Assembly (NCBI RefSeq): GCF_000308795.1
Contig: NZ_BAGK01000188.1
Span: 34,881 to 98,880 of the forward strand
Length of the DNA stretch: 64,000 bases
Source: Nocardia thailandica NBRC 100428
GTDB lineage: Bacteria; Actinomycetota; Actinomycetes; Mycobacteriales; Mycobacteriaceae
Direction: 5' to 3'
The notes under the pieces are model-generated. The model saw only the letters and a list, made by a program, of their open reading frames with translations. It did no database searches and was not told the origin of the DNA. How positions within the stretch are numbered: the stretch's first letter is position 1; every line of letters starts with the position of its first letter. The translations under genes were made by a program, and so were the position numbers. Shown piece by piece: positions 8,680-18,903 of this stretch.

Positions 8680-9945
8680 TCACCACGTGTCCTCGAGCAT
8701 GCGCGGCTTGCAGGCCACCCAGGCACCGGCCAGCAGCACCGCCAGCGCGACGGTGAGCATGGCGAAGGGGGCGAGCCAGCCGCCGGTGGCGGTGTGCAGC
8801 ATGCCGAACAGCAGCGGGCCCGCGCAGGCGACCGCGTAGCCGACGCCCTGGGTGAAGCCCGACAGCGCCGCGGAACCGTGGGCGGTGCGGGTGCGCAGGT
8901 TGATCAGGGTCAGTGCCATCGGGAAGGTCGACGGGCCGAGACCGAGCAGCACCACCCAGAGCACGGGCACGCTCATCGGCGCGATCAACAGCCCGGCGAA
9001 GGCGACGAGGAACAGGGCGACGCAGCCGACGACGAGGGGGAACGGATTGCGCATGCGGGAGATCAGGGTGGGCGCGGTCAGCGCGGGCACGAGGCCCATC
9101 AGAGCGAACAGCCCGACCATCGCGCCGCCGAACCCGTCGCTCGCGCCGGCGTCGCCCAGGATCGCGGGCAGCCACGCGAAGACCGCGTAGGTGGTCAGCG
9201 ACGTCATGCCGAACATGCCCGCCATGCCCCAGGCGACCGGGGACCGCCACGCCTTGTCCGCGGCGGCGGGCGTCTCGGCGGGCAGTGCGGTGACGTCGGC
9301 CCGGTCGTGGCCGCGCCGGTCGCGCAGCACGCCGATCCACGGCAGCGCCGCGGCGAAGCCGATCAGCGCCCACACGCCGAGCGAGATGCGCCAGCCGTGC
9401 GCCTGCGCCAGCGGCACCGCGACGAAGGCCGGGATGACGGTGCCCAGCTGCACCATGACGATGTAGAGCGAGCTCAGGACCGCGAGCCGGTCCGGGAAGT
9501 ACCGCTTGACCAGGGGCGGGATGACGATGTTGCCCATGCCCATGCCCATCAGCGCGACCGCGGAGAAGATCAGCAGGTCGCCGGTGCCGGACAGGAAGGC
9601 GCGCACGCCCATGCCCAGTCCCGCCAGCAGCATGGCCAGCAGGGCGGTGCGCTCGAGGCCGTAGCGGCGGGCGACGAGGGGCGCGATCAGGCCCGACAGC
9701 GCGAACATCGCGGTGGGCAGCATGCCGAACACGCCGATCGCGGCGGTGCCGTAGCCGATGTCGGCGCCGATGCGCTCGGCCAGCGGACTGAACGAGGTGA
9801 CCGCGACCCGCAGGGTGAGCGCCGAGACCACGATCGCCGCCAGTACCAGGAGCCGTCCCTCGACCAGGGCGCGGACGCGACGCTGCGGTGCGTCATGGCC
9901 GGTGGGGGCGGGGGTTCTGGTCTCGGGAAGCGTCGCAGTCACCAC
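8680..9945 (-). CDS. MFS transporter, CynX/NimT-like
   Basis: A protein of about 421 residues with 12 predicted helices. It opens with a basic loop and LLVLAAIVVSALTLRVAVTS and contains the CynX/NimT-type segment SFSPLAERIGADIGYGTAAI. Relatives export cyanate, 2-nitroimidazole or small organic acids; the substrate here is unknown. The start is taken as GTG 9943-9945 (GTG 9940-9942 is equally possible), because the frame upstream runs antisense through the divergent regulator. It is divergent from a FadR-type regulator by 39 bases, which suggests specific control by it. Confidence 0.82.
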   Translation of the reverse strand: MVTATLPETRTPAPTGHDAPQRRVRALVEGRLLVLAAIVVSALTLRVAVTSFSPLAERIGADIGYGTAAIGVFGMLPTAMFALSGLIAPLVARRYGLERTALLAMLLAGLGMGVRAFLSGTGDLLIFSAVALMGMGMGNIVIPPLVKRYFPDRLAVLSSLYIVMVQLGTVIPAFVAVPLAQAHGWRISLGVWALIGFAAALPWIGVLRDRRGHDRADVTALPAETPAAADKAWRSPVAWGMAGMFGMTSLTTYAVFAWLPAILGDAGASDGFGGAMVGLFALMGLVPALTAPTLISRMRNPFPLVVGCVALFLVAFAGLLIAPMSVPVLWVVLLGLGPSTFPMALTLINLRTRTAHGSAALSGFTQGVGYAVACAGPLLFGMLHTATGGWLAPFAMLTVALAVLLAGAWVACKPRMLEDTW

Positions 9946-9959
9946 GAAATCATAGGATG

Positions 9960-9973
9960 ACCCGATGACGGGT
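9960..9973. promoter_or_regulatory. Candidate operator between exporter and FadR-type gene
   Basis: ACCCG-ATGA-CGGGT, a 5-bp inverted repeat centred in the 39-bp divergent gap. Its placement fits autoregulation by the adjacent GntR/FadR protein, but the repeat is short and does not match a named consensus. Confidence 0.35.
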
Positions 9974-9984
9974 GCAATAGGTTT

Positions 9985-10683
9985 GTGATCAGCGGTACCC
10001 TGTCCTTCGTGCAACCCGTCCGGCGGAACAGCCTCATCGCCCAGGTCACCGAAGCGCTGCGTGCCGAGATCCGTTCCGGCCGTTGGCCGATCGGTCATCG
10101 CATCCCCACCGAACCGGAGCTCACCGAGCTCACCGGGACCGGGCGCAACACCGTGCGCGAAGCGGTCCAGGCCCTCGTCCACGCCGGCATGCTCGAACGC
10201 CGCCAGGGTTCGGGCACCTATGTGATCGCCACCTCCGAGGTCGGCGGCACCCTGGCCAAGTACTTCGCCGACGCCCACGAGCGCGACATCCTCGAGCTGC
10301 GCGAGGCACTGGACACCACCGCCGCCGGCCTGGCCGCGCGCCGCCGCGACGAGACCGACATCGCCACGCTGCGCCGCCTGCTCGCCGAACGGAACTCCCG
10401 CGACTGGTCCGCGCCGGACCCGCTGGCCATCGCCGCCGACGTCGAACTGCATCGCGCGATCGTGGTCGCCAGCCACAACGCGGTATACCTGGAGTTCTAC
10501 GATTCGCTGCTGCCCGCGATCGAACAGGCCATCCACACCCGCGCCACCCGCTCCGACGACGCCTACGACACCGAACACGACGAACTCGTGCAGGCCGTCA
10601 TCGACGGCGACGCGGAACGGGCGATGCAGGCGACCCGCTGCTTCCTCGGTTCGCTGCTGGCCGACTACCCCGAGCGCGGCTGA
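9985..10683 (+). CDS. GntR-family regulator, FadR/FCD subfamily
   Basis: A 232-residue protein. The N-terminal winged helix-turn-helix spans about residues 15-75 (LIAQVTEALRAEIRSGRWPI, GTGRNTVREAVQALVHAGML, RRQGSGTYV). An all-helical FCD ligand domain follows (ILELREALDTTAAGLAARR, LHRAIVVASHN, HDELVQAVIDGD). The GTG at 9985 is used; GTG 10009 is a plausible alternative. FCD regulators usually bind carboxylates and control an adjacent gene, here the divergent MFS exporter. Confidence 0.87.
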   Translation: MISGTLSFVQPVRRNSLIAQVTEALRAEIRSGRWPIGHRIPTEPELTELTGTGRNTVREAVQALVHAGMLERRQGSGTYVIATSEVGGTLAKYFADAHERDILELREALDTTAAGLAARRRDETDIATLRRLLAERNSRDWSAPDPLAIAADVELHRAIVVASHNAVYLEFYDSLLPAIEQAIHTRATRSDDAYDTEHDELVQAVIDGDAERAMQATRCFLGSLLADYPERG

Positions 10684-10833
10684 GGCGACTGTGTCACGCA
10701 GGTAACGCGCGTCGATCGATCCGGAAATATCTGCGGTGAGCCTGAATTGCCACCGACGTCACCTGAGGCCACCACGGCGCAACACGCGGCTCCTACCGTT
10801 CTATCTCGACCACCACGATCGAGAGGAACGCCG

Positions 10834-12315
10834 ATGACCGCAGTCGCCGCCACCGGCCACGAGGACGCGCAGACGTTCGAGTACCAGCGCAGAGGCCGCT
10901 GGCTGAACCACTGGGAACCCGACAACCCGGCCTTCTGGGAGGCCGGCGGCAAGCAGACCGCGCGCAAGAACCTGTACTTCTCGGTCTTCGCCGAGAACCT
11001 CGGTTTCAGCATCTGGGTCATCTGGGGCAGCATCGTCACCGCGATGGGCTCGGCCGGTTTCGACTTCCTCGCCGGCCTCGGCAAGGGCAACCCCACCGCG
11101 GTGAGCAACGCGCTGCTGCTGACCTCCATTCCGACCCTGGTCGGCGCGGCCCTGCGCATCCCCTACACCTTCGCCGTGCCCCGCTTCGGCGGCCGCGCGT
11201 TCACCGCCTTCAGCGCGGCGATGCTGCTGCTGCCCACCCTGGGCATCATCTACTTCGTCAACCAGCCCGGCACCCCGATGTGGGTGTTCCTCGTCCTCGC
11301 CTCGCTCGCGGGTGTCGGCGGCGGCAACTTCTCCTCCTCGATGGCCAACATCTCGTTCTTCTTCCCCGAGGGCAAGAAGGGCGCGGCGCTCGGCCTCAAC
11401 GCCGCGGGCGGCAACCTGGGCGTCGCCCAGACCCAGCTGATCGTGCCGCTGCTGATCACCTTCGGCACCCACCTCACGGCCAAGGACCCCGGCGGCTTCC
11501 GCTTCGGCATCACCCTCGCCGTGCTGTTCTGGCTGCCGTTCATCCTGGTCGCGACCCTGGGCGCGCTCTACTTCATGGACTCCGTCGCCGAGGCCAAGTC
11601 CGACGGCCGCTCCTACAAGCTGGCGCTGACCAACCGCCACACCTGGATCATGGCCTTCCTCTACATCGGCACCTTCGGCTCGTTCATCGGCTTCTCCTTC
11701 GCCTTCCCCACCCTGATCAAGGCCACCTTCCCCGACCTGGCCAAGATCAGCTGGATCACCACCCTGGGCAACCTGGCCTTCCTCGGCGCCCTGGTCGGCT
11801 CCTTCAGCCGCCCGTTCGGCGGCTGGGTCGCCGACAAGCTCGGCGGCGGCGCGAAGATCACCGTCTACGTCTTCGGCGGCATGTCGGTGGCGGTCGCGTT
11901 CATCGTGCTCGCCGTGGAACTGAAGAGCTTCCCGCTCTACCTGGCCGCCTTCCTCGTCCTGTTCGTCCTGGCGGGCATCGGCAACGGCTCCACCTACCGC
12001 ATGATCCCCGCGATCTTCAGCGCCACCGCCAAGAAGTACGCCTCCGAACACGGCCTCGACGCCGCCGACGCCGCCATCTCGGCCAAGCGCCAGGCCGGCG
12101 CCGCGATCGGCGTCATCGGCGCCGTCGGCGCGGCGGGCGGCTTCGTGGTCCAGCAGGCCCTGCGACTGTCCAACGTCCACCTGCACACCATGGCCCCCGC
12201 CTTCTGGGCCTACGCCGCGGTCTTCCTCGCGATGGCCGGCGTCACCTGGTGGTGCTACCTGCGCACCTCCTTCGCCACCGACCGCGCCCCGTCCCTGGCC
12301 TACGCCAGCGTCTGA
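10834..12315 (+). CDS. Nitrate/nitrite transporter, second copy (NarK family)
   Basis: A 493-residue MFS protein, clearly paralogous to the narK ending at 6914. It shares the WEAGGKQTARKNLYFSVFAE N-terminus, LAGVGGGNFSSSMANISFFF and GLNAAGGNLGVAQTQ. The ATG at 10834 follows GAGAGGA. The upstream 150 bases carry no proper GlnR box, so its control probably differs from the first copy. It may serve a different direction of transport or nitrate respiration, but no nar genes are in view. A terminator follows at 12324. Confidence 0.92.
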   Translation: MTAVAATGHEDAQTFEYQRRGRWLNHWEPDNPAFWEAGGKQTARKNLYFSVFAENLGFSIWVIWGSIVTAMGSAGFDFLAGLGKGNPTAVSNALLLTSIPTLVGAALRIPYTFAVPRFGGRAFTAFSAAMLLLPTLGIIYFVNQPGTPMWVFLVLASLAGVGGGNFSSSMANISFFFPEGKKGAALGLNAAGGNLGVAQTQLIVPLLITFGTHLTAKDPGGFRFGITLAVLFWLPFILVATLGALYFMDSVAEAKSDGRSYKLALTNRHTWIMAFLYIGTFGSFIGFSFAFPTLIKATFPDLAKISWITTLGNLAFLGALVGSFSRPFGGWVADKLGGGAKITVYVFGGMSVAVAFIVLAVELKSFPLYLAAFLVLFVLAGIGNGSTYRMIPAIFSATAKKYASEHGLDAADAAISAKRQAGAAIGVIGAVGAAGGFVVQQALRLSNVHLHTMAPAFWAYAAVFLAMAGVTWWCYLRTSFATDRAPSLAYASV

Positions 12316-12323
12316 CCGACCCG

Positions 12324-12362
12324 CGAAGGCGCGCCCCCGCACACCGCCGGGGCGCGCCTTCG
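12324..12362 (+). terminator. Terminator after second narK
   Basis: A 14-bp perfect stem (12324-12337 with 12349-12362) with an 11-base loop, starting 9 bases after the stop. It is GC-rich with no long T-run, typical of actinobacteria. It lies between convergent genes and may work in both directions. Confidence 0.75.
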
Positions 12363-12401
12363 TCGTCCGTCAGGGCCTCGTGTCACGGCCGAGCACGGTC
12401 G

Positions 12402-13253
12402 TCACAGTGCCAGCCGGACCATGTCCGCGGTGCGGGCGAGGCCCGGGAAGGCCTCCGGGGTGGAGCGCGGGTGCAGGGCGTGGACGGCCAGGCGGAACAT
12501 CAACGCGCGCAACAGCATCTGTGGCCAGTCCGGGAGGGAGGACCAGCGGTCGAGGAGGCCGTCGTCGGCGCCGCCCCAGGCCAGCGCGTCGACGACGATG
12601 ACACCGGCGGCCCAGGCGGCGGGGCGCCAGTAGGGGGTGATGTCGGTCAGGCCGGGGGTGGCGGCGCCCGCGAAGAGGACGGTGCCGAAGAGGTCGCCGT
12701 GGACGAGCTGGTCGGGCTGGTGGACCGGTTTGCGCAGGGTGGCGAGCTGGCCGATGAGTTCGAGGCTGCGCTGGGCGTCGGGGGTGGGGACCGAGGGGAC
12801 GCCGCCCGCGCGGAGGCTGCGCAGCGGGACCGCCTCCCAGGCGCAGCGGTCGGCGGCCACGAAGACGTCGACGTCGACCCACGGCGGCACCGGGGGCTGG
12901 GAGAGGAAACGGGGGCGCTCGAGCTGGTCGGTCGCCTTGTGCAGGCGCAGCGAGACCGAGACGACCTCGTCGTGCCGGGGTTCGGGCGCGCCGTCGAGGT
13001 AGGTGTCGGCGCGCCAGCCGGAGACCACGTAGCGGCCGTCGGTGGCGCGCACGGGGCGCGCCACCCGGAGACCGTCGACGTCGAGGTGCTCGCGGACCTT
13101 GGCCGACCACGCGGCGCGCGCGTGATCGGCCACCGGCGAGAGCACCACGTCACCGAGCCGCCAGCCACCGTCCCAGTCCCCGAGGGACACGGGAGTCACT
13201 TCGCGCAGCCCGAACGTGGCGCGCACGTGCTCGGGAGGTTCTACAGAAGTCAC
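12402..13253 (-). CDS. Actinobacterial TIGR02569-type protein (Rv3205c-like)
   Basis: A 283-residue protein next to moeZ, as in M. tuberculosis (Rv3205c-Rv3206c). It resembles aminoglycoside-phosphotransferase folds: QLVHGDLFGTVLF at about residues 182-194 recalls the HGDL catalytic loop and LTDITPYWRP recalls a metal-binding loop. Canonical kinase residues are altered. Biochemical function is unknown. It is tightly conserved in mycolic-acid bacteria. Confidence 0.78.
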   Translation of the reverse strand: MTSVEPPEHVRATFGLREVTPVSLGDWDGGWRLGDVVLSPVADHARAAWSAKVREHLDVDGLRVARPVRATDGRYVVSGWRADTYLDGAPEPRHDEVVSVSLRLHKATDQLERPRFLSQPPVPPWVDVDVFVAADRCAWEAVPLRSLRAGGVPSVPTPDAQRSLELIGQLATLRKPVHQPDQLVHGDLFGTVLFAGAATPGLTDITPYWRPAAWAAGVIVVDALAWGGADDGLLDRWSSLPDWPQMLLRALMFRLAVHALHPRSTPEAFPGLARTADMVRLAL

Positions 13254-13424
13254 GAACCGTACGTTAACCGGCCGATAACCCTGTTTCCGGCACGCCGCGC
13301 CGGGACAGGCGCGGCCGGCGCCGCGTTGTTTCGGCCTCGTGACCTCGGCGCAGAGGGGGACCGAACAGTGACGGGTGGGTCCGTCGGCGATCGCCGGAAA
13401 CGATCGCCACCGGCCCTCGCCCGG

Positions 13425-14606
13425 TCAGTACACCGGCAGGCTCGGGTCCACCTGGTTGGCCCACGCGACCACGCCGCCCTGCAGGTGGGTGGCGTCGGCG
13501 AAGCCGGCGCGCTTGAGCGCGGCCAGCGCCTCGGCCGACCGGATGCCGGTCTTGCAGTGCAGCACGATCGGCTTGTTCTGCGGCAGCTCCGAGAGCGCCT
13601 CGCCGGAGAGGATGCGGTCCTTGGGGATCAGCGTCGCCCCGTCGATGTGCACGATGTCCCACTCGACCGGCTCGCGGACGTCGATCAGCTGCACCTTGTC
13701 GGCGTCGAGGAGGTCCTTGAGTTCGCGCGCGGTGATGGTCGACCCGGCCGCGGCCGCCATGCCCTCCTCCGAGACGACGCCGCAGAAGGCGTCGTAGTCG
13801 ATCAGCTCGGTGATCGGCTGACGCTCGGGGTCGCGGCGCAGCTTGATGGTGCGGTAGTTCATGTCCAGTGCGTCGTAGACCATGAGCCTGCCGAGCAGCG
13901 TCTCGCCGATGCCGGTGATCAGCTTGATCGCCTCGGTCACCATGATCGAGCCGATGGAGGCGCACAGCACGCCGAGCACGCCGCCCTCGGCGCAGGACGG
14001 GACCATGCCCGGCGGCGGGGCCTCGGGGTAGAGGTCGCGGTAGTTGATGCCGCGGCCGTCGGGGGCGTCCTCCCAGAACACCGAGACCTGGCCCTCGAAG
14101 CGGTAGATCGAGCCCCACACGTACGGCTTGCCCGCCAGCACGGCGGCGTCGTTGACCAGGTAGCGGGTGGCGAAGTTGTCGGTGCCGTCGACGATCAGGT
14201 CGTACTCGGCGAACAGCTCGACGGCGTTGTCCGGCTCGAGGCGGATCTTGTGCAGCCGCACGTCGATGCCGGAGTTGATCTCCAGGATGGAGTCGCGGGC
14301 GCTGTCGGCCTTGGGGCGGCCGATGTCGGACTCGCCGTGGATGACCTGGCGCTGCAGGTTGGAGGCGTCGACCTCGTCGAACTCGACGATGCCGAGGGTG
14401 CCGACGCCCGCCGCCGCCAGGTAGAGCAGCGCGGGCGAACCGAGACCGCCCGCACCGATGACGAGGACCTTGGCGTTCTTGAGCCGCTTCTGCCCGTCGA
14501 CGCCCAGATCCGGGATGATCAGGTGCCTGCTGTAGCGGGCGACCTCGTCCCTGGTCAGCTCCGCGGCCGGTTCGACCAGCGGCGGTAGGGATCGGGTTGA
14601 TGACAC
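13425..14606 (-). CDS. moeZ: Adenylyltransferase/sulfurtransferase MoeZ
   Basis: A 393-residue two-domain protein. The E1-like ThiF/MoeB domain (ARYSRHLIIPDLGVDGQKRL, VLVIGAGGLGSPALLYLA, DGTDNFATRYLVND) is followed by a rhodanese domain with the active-site loop LHCKTGIRSAEAL. It activates the C-terminus of sulfur carriers (MoaD, CysO, ThiS) and transfers sulfur. The GTG start at 14604-14606 is chosen because GGAG lies 8 bases before it and homologues begin at SLPPLVEP; the frame is open further upstream. Confidence 0.93.
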   Translation of the reverse strand: MSSTRSLPPLVEPAAELTRDEVARYSRHLIIPDLGVDGQKRLKNAKVLVIGAGGLGSPALLYLAAAGVGTLGIVEFDEVDASNLQRQVIHGESDIGRPKADSARDSILEINSGIDVRLHKIRLEPDNAVELFAEYDLIVDGTDNFATRYLVNDAAVLAGKPYVWGSIYRFEGQVSVFWEDAPDGRGINYRDLYPEAPPPGMVPSCAEGGVLGVLCASIGSIMVTEAIKLITGIGETLLGRLMVYDALDMNYRTIKLRRDPERQPITELIDYDAFCGVVSEEGMAAAAGSTITARELKDLLDADKVQLIDVREPVEWDIVHIDGATLIPKDRILSGEALSELPQNKPIVLHCKTGIRSAEALAALKRAGFADATHLQGGVVAWANQVDPSLPVY

Positions 14607-14701
14607 GTCGATGACTCCTCGTATCGAATGGGCCGGTACCCGAGGACAACGCGGGCGGGCGGGTTGTTCTTCCCCGCTATGGTCCCGCATGGATCACATG
14701 C

Positions 14702-16646
<1,945 letters not shown>

Positions 16647-16688
16647 CCGTATCGGCTACTCCGCGCGCGGAGCGACCGTCGCGGCCCC

Positions 16689-16792
16689 GTGCCCCACGGA
16701 CCGTCGTCGGCACTGTGCCTCACGGACCGTCATCGGCACTGTGCCTCACGGACCGTCATCGGCACGGTGCCTCACGGACCGTCATCGGGCAC
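16689..16792. repeat. Tandem repeat, 26 bp x 4
   Basis: Units at 16689-16714, 16715-16740, 16741-16766 and 16767-16792. The consensus begins GTGCCTCACGGACCGTCATC and ends GGCACT. Units 2 and 3 differ only at the last base; units 1 and 4 have a few changes. The period is not a multiple of three and there is no spacer structure, so it is neither coding nor CRISPR. Confidence 0.93.
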
Positions 16793-16950
16793 ATCGCCCC
16801 CGGCCCTCCGTCTCCTACGGCATCTCGAAGACCGCCGTCGCCCACACCGAGGACCCTCGACAACCGCACCATCGATCACCTTCCGCCGGAACGCAACCCC
16901 GCACCGGCCGACCCCGAGGAGGCCGGCGAGCGAAGCGAGCGTCGCGGCCG

Positions 16951-17016
16951 CCCCGACGAAGAAGACCCCGACCCGATGCGGCGCAGCCGCGGGGGTCGGG
17001 GTCTTCTTCGTCGGGG
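16951..17016. repeat. Long perfect inverted repeat, 24-bp arms
   Basis: Arms 16951-16974 and 16993-17016 pair perfectly. The 18-base loop itself contains a GCGGC/GCCGC mini-hairpin. GTCGCGGCC (16941-16949) and GGCCGCGAC (17024-17032) extend the symmetry with interruptions. It may act as a bidirectional terminator for tetR and the DUF3107 gene, but it is much longer than typical terminators. Confidence 0.9.
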
Positions 17017-17053
17017 CCCGAAGGGCCGCGACTCGAGCGCGCCAGCGCTCCAA

Positions 17054-17281
17054 CTACACAGCGGCGAAGCCCACGCGCCCGCCGGTCTGCGCGCCGATCT
17101 CGACGTAGGCGACCTTGGCGGACTGGATCAGGAACTTCCGGCCCTTCTCGTCGGTCAGCGCGACGACACCGGACTGGCCGCTGAGCGCGTCGGAGACGAG
17201 GGCCTCGACCTCCTCGGGGGTCTGCGCGCTGTTGATGACGAGCTCACGCGGGCTATCCGAGATACCGATCTTGACCTCCAC
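17054..17281 (-). CDS. DUF3107 small protein (TB9.4/Rv3208A-like)
   Basis: A 75-residue protein, VEVKIGISDSPRELVINSAQ at the N-terminus and YVEIGAQ near the C-terminus. It is conserved throughout mycolic-acid actinobacteria beside the Rv3208-type TetR. The GTG at 17279-17281 is chosen over TTG 17285-17287 because CGGAGG sits 6 bases before the GTG but directly abuts the TTG, and homologues begin at EVKIGI. The function is unknown. Confidence 0.88.
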   Translation of the reverse strand: MEVKIGISDSPRELVINSAQTPEEVEALVSDALSGQSGVVALTDEKGRKFLIQSAKVAYVEIGAQTGGRVGFAAV

Positions 17282-17414
17282 GGCCAACCTCCGAACGTAA
17301 GAAGAGTCCTTCTGCTGTCGGTCCCAGGCTAGTGCAGGGCGGGCACGGCCGTGACACGCCCGCCTGCGCTGTGAGCGAACGGCCGGGCGGCTGTTCGGGG
17401 CGCTGTCGGGCGGT

Positions 17415-17957
17415 TCAGGCGGCCGGTTCGATCAGCTGGATCTCGAGTTCGATCTTCACCGCGTCGGAGAGCAGTCCCGGCAGCGGGCCGCCGACGCCGA
17501 AGTCGGTGCGCTTGATCTCGCCGGTGGCCGAGAAGCCCGCGTGGCGGCTGCCGTCGGGCAGGTCGTTGAGTCCGCCCCATTCGACGTCGAGGGTGACCGG
17601 GCGGGTGACGTCGCCGAGGGTGGCCTCGCCGGCGACGGTGAAGGTCTCGGCGACGCGGACCGGCCCGTTCGCGCGGAAGGTGAGGGTGGGGCGGTGGGCG
17701 ACGTCGAGGAAGTCGGCGGCGCGGATGTGGTTGTCGCGGTCGGGGTTTCCGGTGTCGAAGGTGTTCAGGTCGATGGTGGCGCCGATGGTGGCCGCGCCGG
17801 TCTCGTCGACGGTGAATTCGGTGTCGAATCCGGTGAAGCCGCCGCGGACCTTGGCGATGCCGAGGTGGCGGATGGTGAAGGAGACCGAGGAGTGGGCGGT
17901 GTCGAGGGCCCAGGCGCCGGGGGCGAGGGCGGTGGTGGTGGTTTCGGAAGTCGTCAT
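17415..17957 (-). CDS. YceI-family lipid-binding protein
   Basis: A 180-residue YceI domain (WALDTAHSSVSFTIRHLGIA, GATIDLNTFDTGNPDRDNHI, ADFLDVAHRPTLTF, DFGVGG). The fold is a lipocalin-like barrel that binds long polyisoprenoids or lipids. There is no signal peptide, so it is cytoplasmic as made. The ATG at 17955-17957 lies after GGGAACC. It is divergent from an HTH regulator, with a palindrome between them. Confidence 0.9.
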   Translation of the reverse strand: MTTSETTTTALAPGAWALDTAHSSVSFTIRHLGIAKVRGGFTGFDTEFTVDETGAATIGATIDLNTFDTGNPDRDNHIRAADFLDVAHRPTLTFRANGPVRVAETFTVAGEATLGDVTRPVTLDVEWGGLNDLPDGSRHAGFSATGEIKRTDFGVGGPLPGLLSDAVKIELEIQLIEPAA

Positions 17958-17972
17958 GGTTCCCAGCCTGAC

Positions 17973-17986
17973 CGGACCGCGGTCCG
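17973..17986. promoter_or_regulatory. 14-bp palindrome in the yceI / HTH divergent region
   Basis: CGGACCGCGGTCCG is a perfect palindrome 16 bases upstream of the yceI start and 75 bases before the divergent regulator gene. This is a likely operator position for that regulator. No consensus is known to support it. Confidence 0.45.
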
Positions 17987-18060
17987 TTAACCACACCGCC
18001 GTTATCCTGGACCTGACAGGGCGTGGCTATCGGGCCGCCCCGCTGCCACGATCGAACGAT

Positions 18061-18894
18061 ATGACCCACCGCAGCTGCTTCGCCGAGTTCCTCGTCGCGC
18101 GCCGGGCCGAGCTGAGCCCGGCCGATGTCGGCCTGCCCGGCGGCGGACGCCGCCGCACCCCCGGCCTGCGCCGCGAGGAGGTCGCCGTCCGCGCGGGCAT
18201 GAGCGCGGACTATCTGGCCCGCCTCGAGCAGGGCCGCGACACGAATCCGTCGATGGCGGTGGTCGAGGCGCTGGCCGCGGCGCTGCTGCTCAACGACGCC
18301 GAGCGCAGCCGGTTCGCCTGGCTCGCGCTGTCCGGCGGCGTCGAATCCCGGTGCCCGGAGAACGGATTCGATCCCGACTCGCTGCGGGTCGACCCCGGGG
18401 TGAGCGCCGTGCTCGACGCGCTGGGCGCGGCTCCGGCGTTCGTCCTCGGGCCGCGTCTCGAGATCCTGGCGCACAACGCGAGCTGGGCCGAGCTCGCCGA
18501 CGGGCTCGGCCTGCTCGACGACGAGCCGAATCTGGCCCGCTACGTGTTCCTCGATCCCCGGGCGCGCGCCGTCTTTCCGGCGTGGGCGGAGGTGGCCGAG
18601 CAGCTGACGGCCCAGCTCGGGCTGGCGCTGCTGGCCCGGCCGTTCGATCAGCGGCTGCGCGAGCTGATCGCGGTGCTGCGGAAGGTGCCCGATTTCGAGA
18701 CGCGCTGGCAGCCGCACCGGCTCGCCGCCGACACCGCGCACGGCCTGCGCCTCGAGCATCCCGACCGGGGGACGCTGTCGTTCACCGTGCAGACGCTGGA
18801 GGCCGCCCGCGACCAGCGCGTGGTGGTGTGGCTGCCCGGCGCAGACGCGGCCCGCGCGCCCGAGCTGCGGTTGCTGCGCGGGCGCGCGGGCTGA
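18061..18894 (+). CDS. XRE-family regulator with MmyB-like ligand domain
   Basis: A 277-residue protein. The N-terminal helix-turn-helix (RRRTPGLRREEVAVRAGMSA, DYLARLEQGRDTNPS) is the characteristic MmyB opening. The C-terminal PAS-like MmyB domain spans about residues 100-275 (ALGAAPAFVLGPRLEILAHN, RYVFLDPRAR, TQ-rich end). Relatives control adjacent oxidoreductase or lipid genes and bind fatty-acid-like ligands. It is divergent from yceI. The ATG at 18061 is the only suitable start. Confidence 0.88.
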   Translation: MTHRSCFAEFLVARRAELSPADVGLPGGGRRRTPGLRREEVAVRAGMSADYLARLEQGRDTNPSMAVVEALAAALLLNDAERSRFAWLALSGGVESRCPENGFDPDSLRVDPGVSAVLDALGAAPAFVLGPRLEILAHNASWAELADGLGLLDDEPNLARYVFLDPRARAVFPAWAEVAEQLTAQLGLALLARPFDQRLRELIAVLRKVPDFETRWQPHRLAADTAHGLRLEHPDRGTLSFTVQTLEAARDQRVVVWLPGADAARAPELRLLRGRAG

Positions 18895-18903
18895 GTGCCG
18901 GGG

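Larger units (their letters stand above)
16647..17053. other. Non-coding 407-bp gap with a tandem array and a long hairpin
   Basis: Lies between the convergent tetR and DUF3107 genes. It holds four 26-bp direct repeats (16689-16792), about 150 bases without recognisable features, then a 24-bp perfect inverted repeat (16951-17016) enclosed by GTCGCGGCC and GGCCGCGAC. The short open frames across it reflect repeat periodicity and have no protein-like features. Confidence 0.7.

Noticed and set aside
10693..10706. GTCAC-n4-GTAAC before the second narK as a GlnR box
   Set aside because: Spacing is 4 instead of 6 and there is no GaAAC half-site, so it does not fit the GlnR pattern seen at 8494-8520.
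11280..14588. A 1102-codon plus-strand frame running from narK into moeZ
   Set aside because: It crosses three well-supported genes on both strands and a terminator. Its composition is shadow-like.
16689..16792. Repeat array considered as CRISPR or as a coding repeat protein
   Set aside because: There are no spacers, the 26-bp period breaks reading frames and there is no ribosome binding site.
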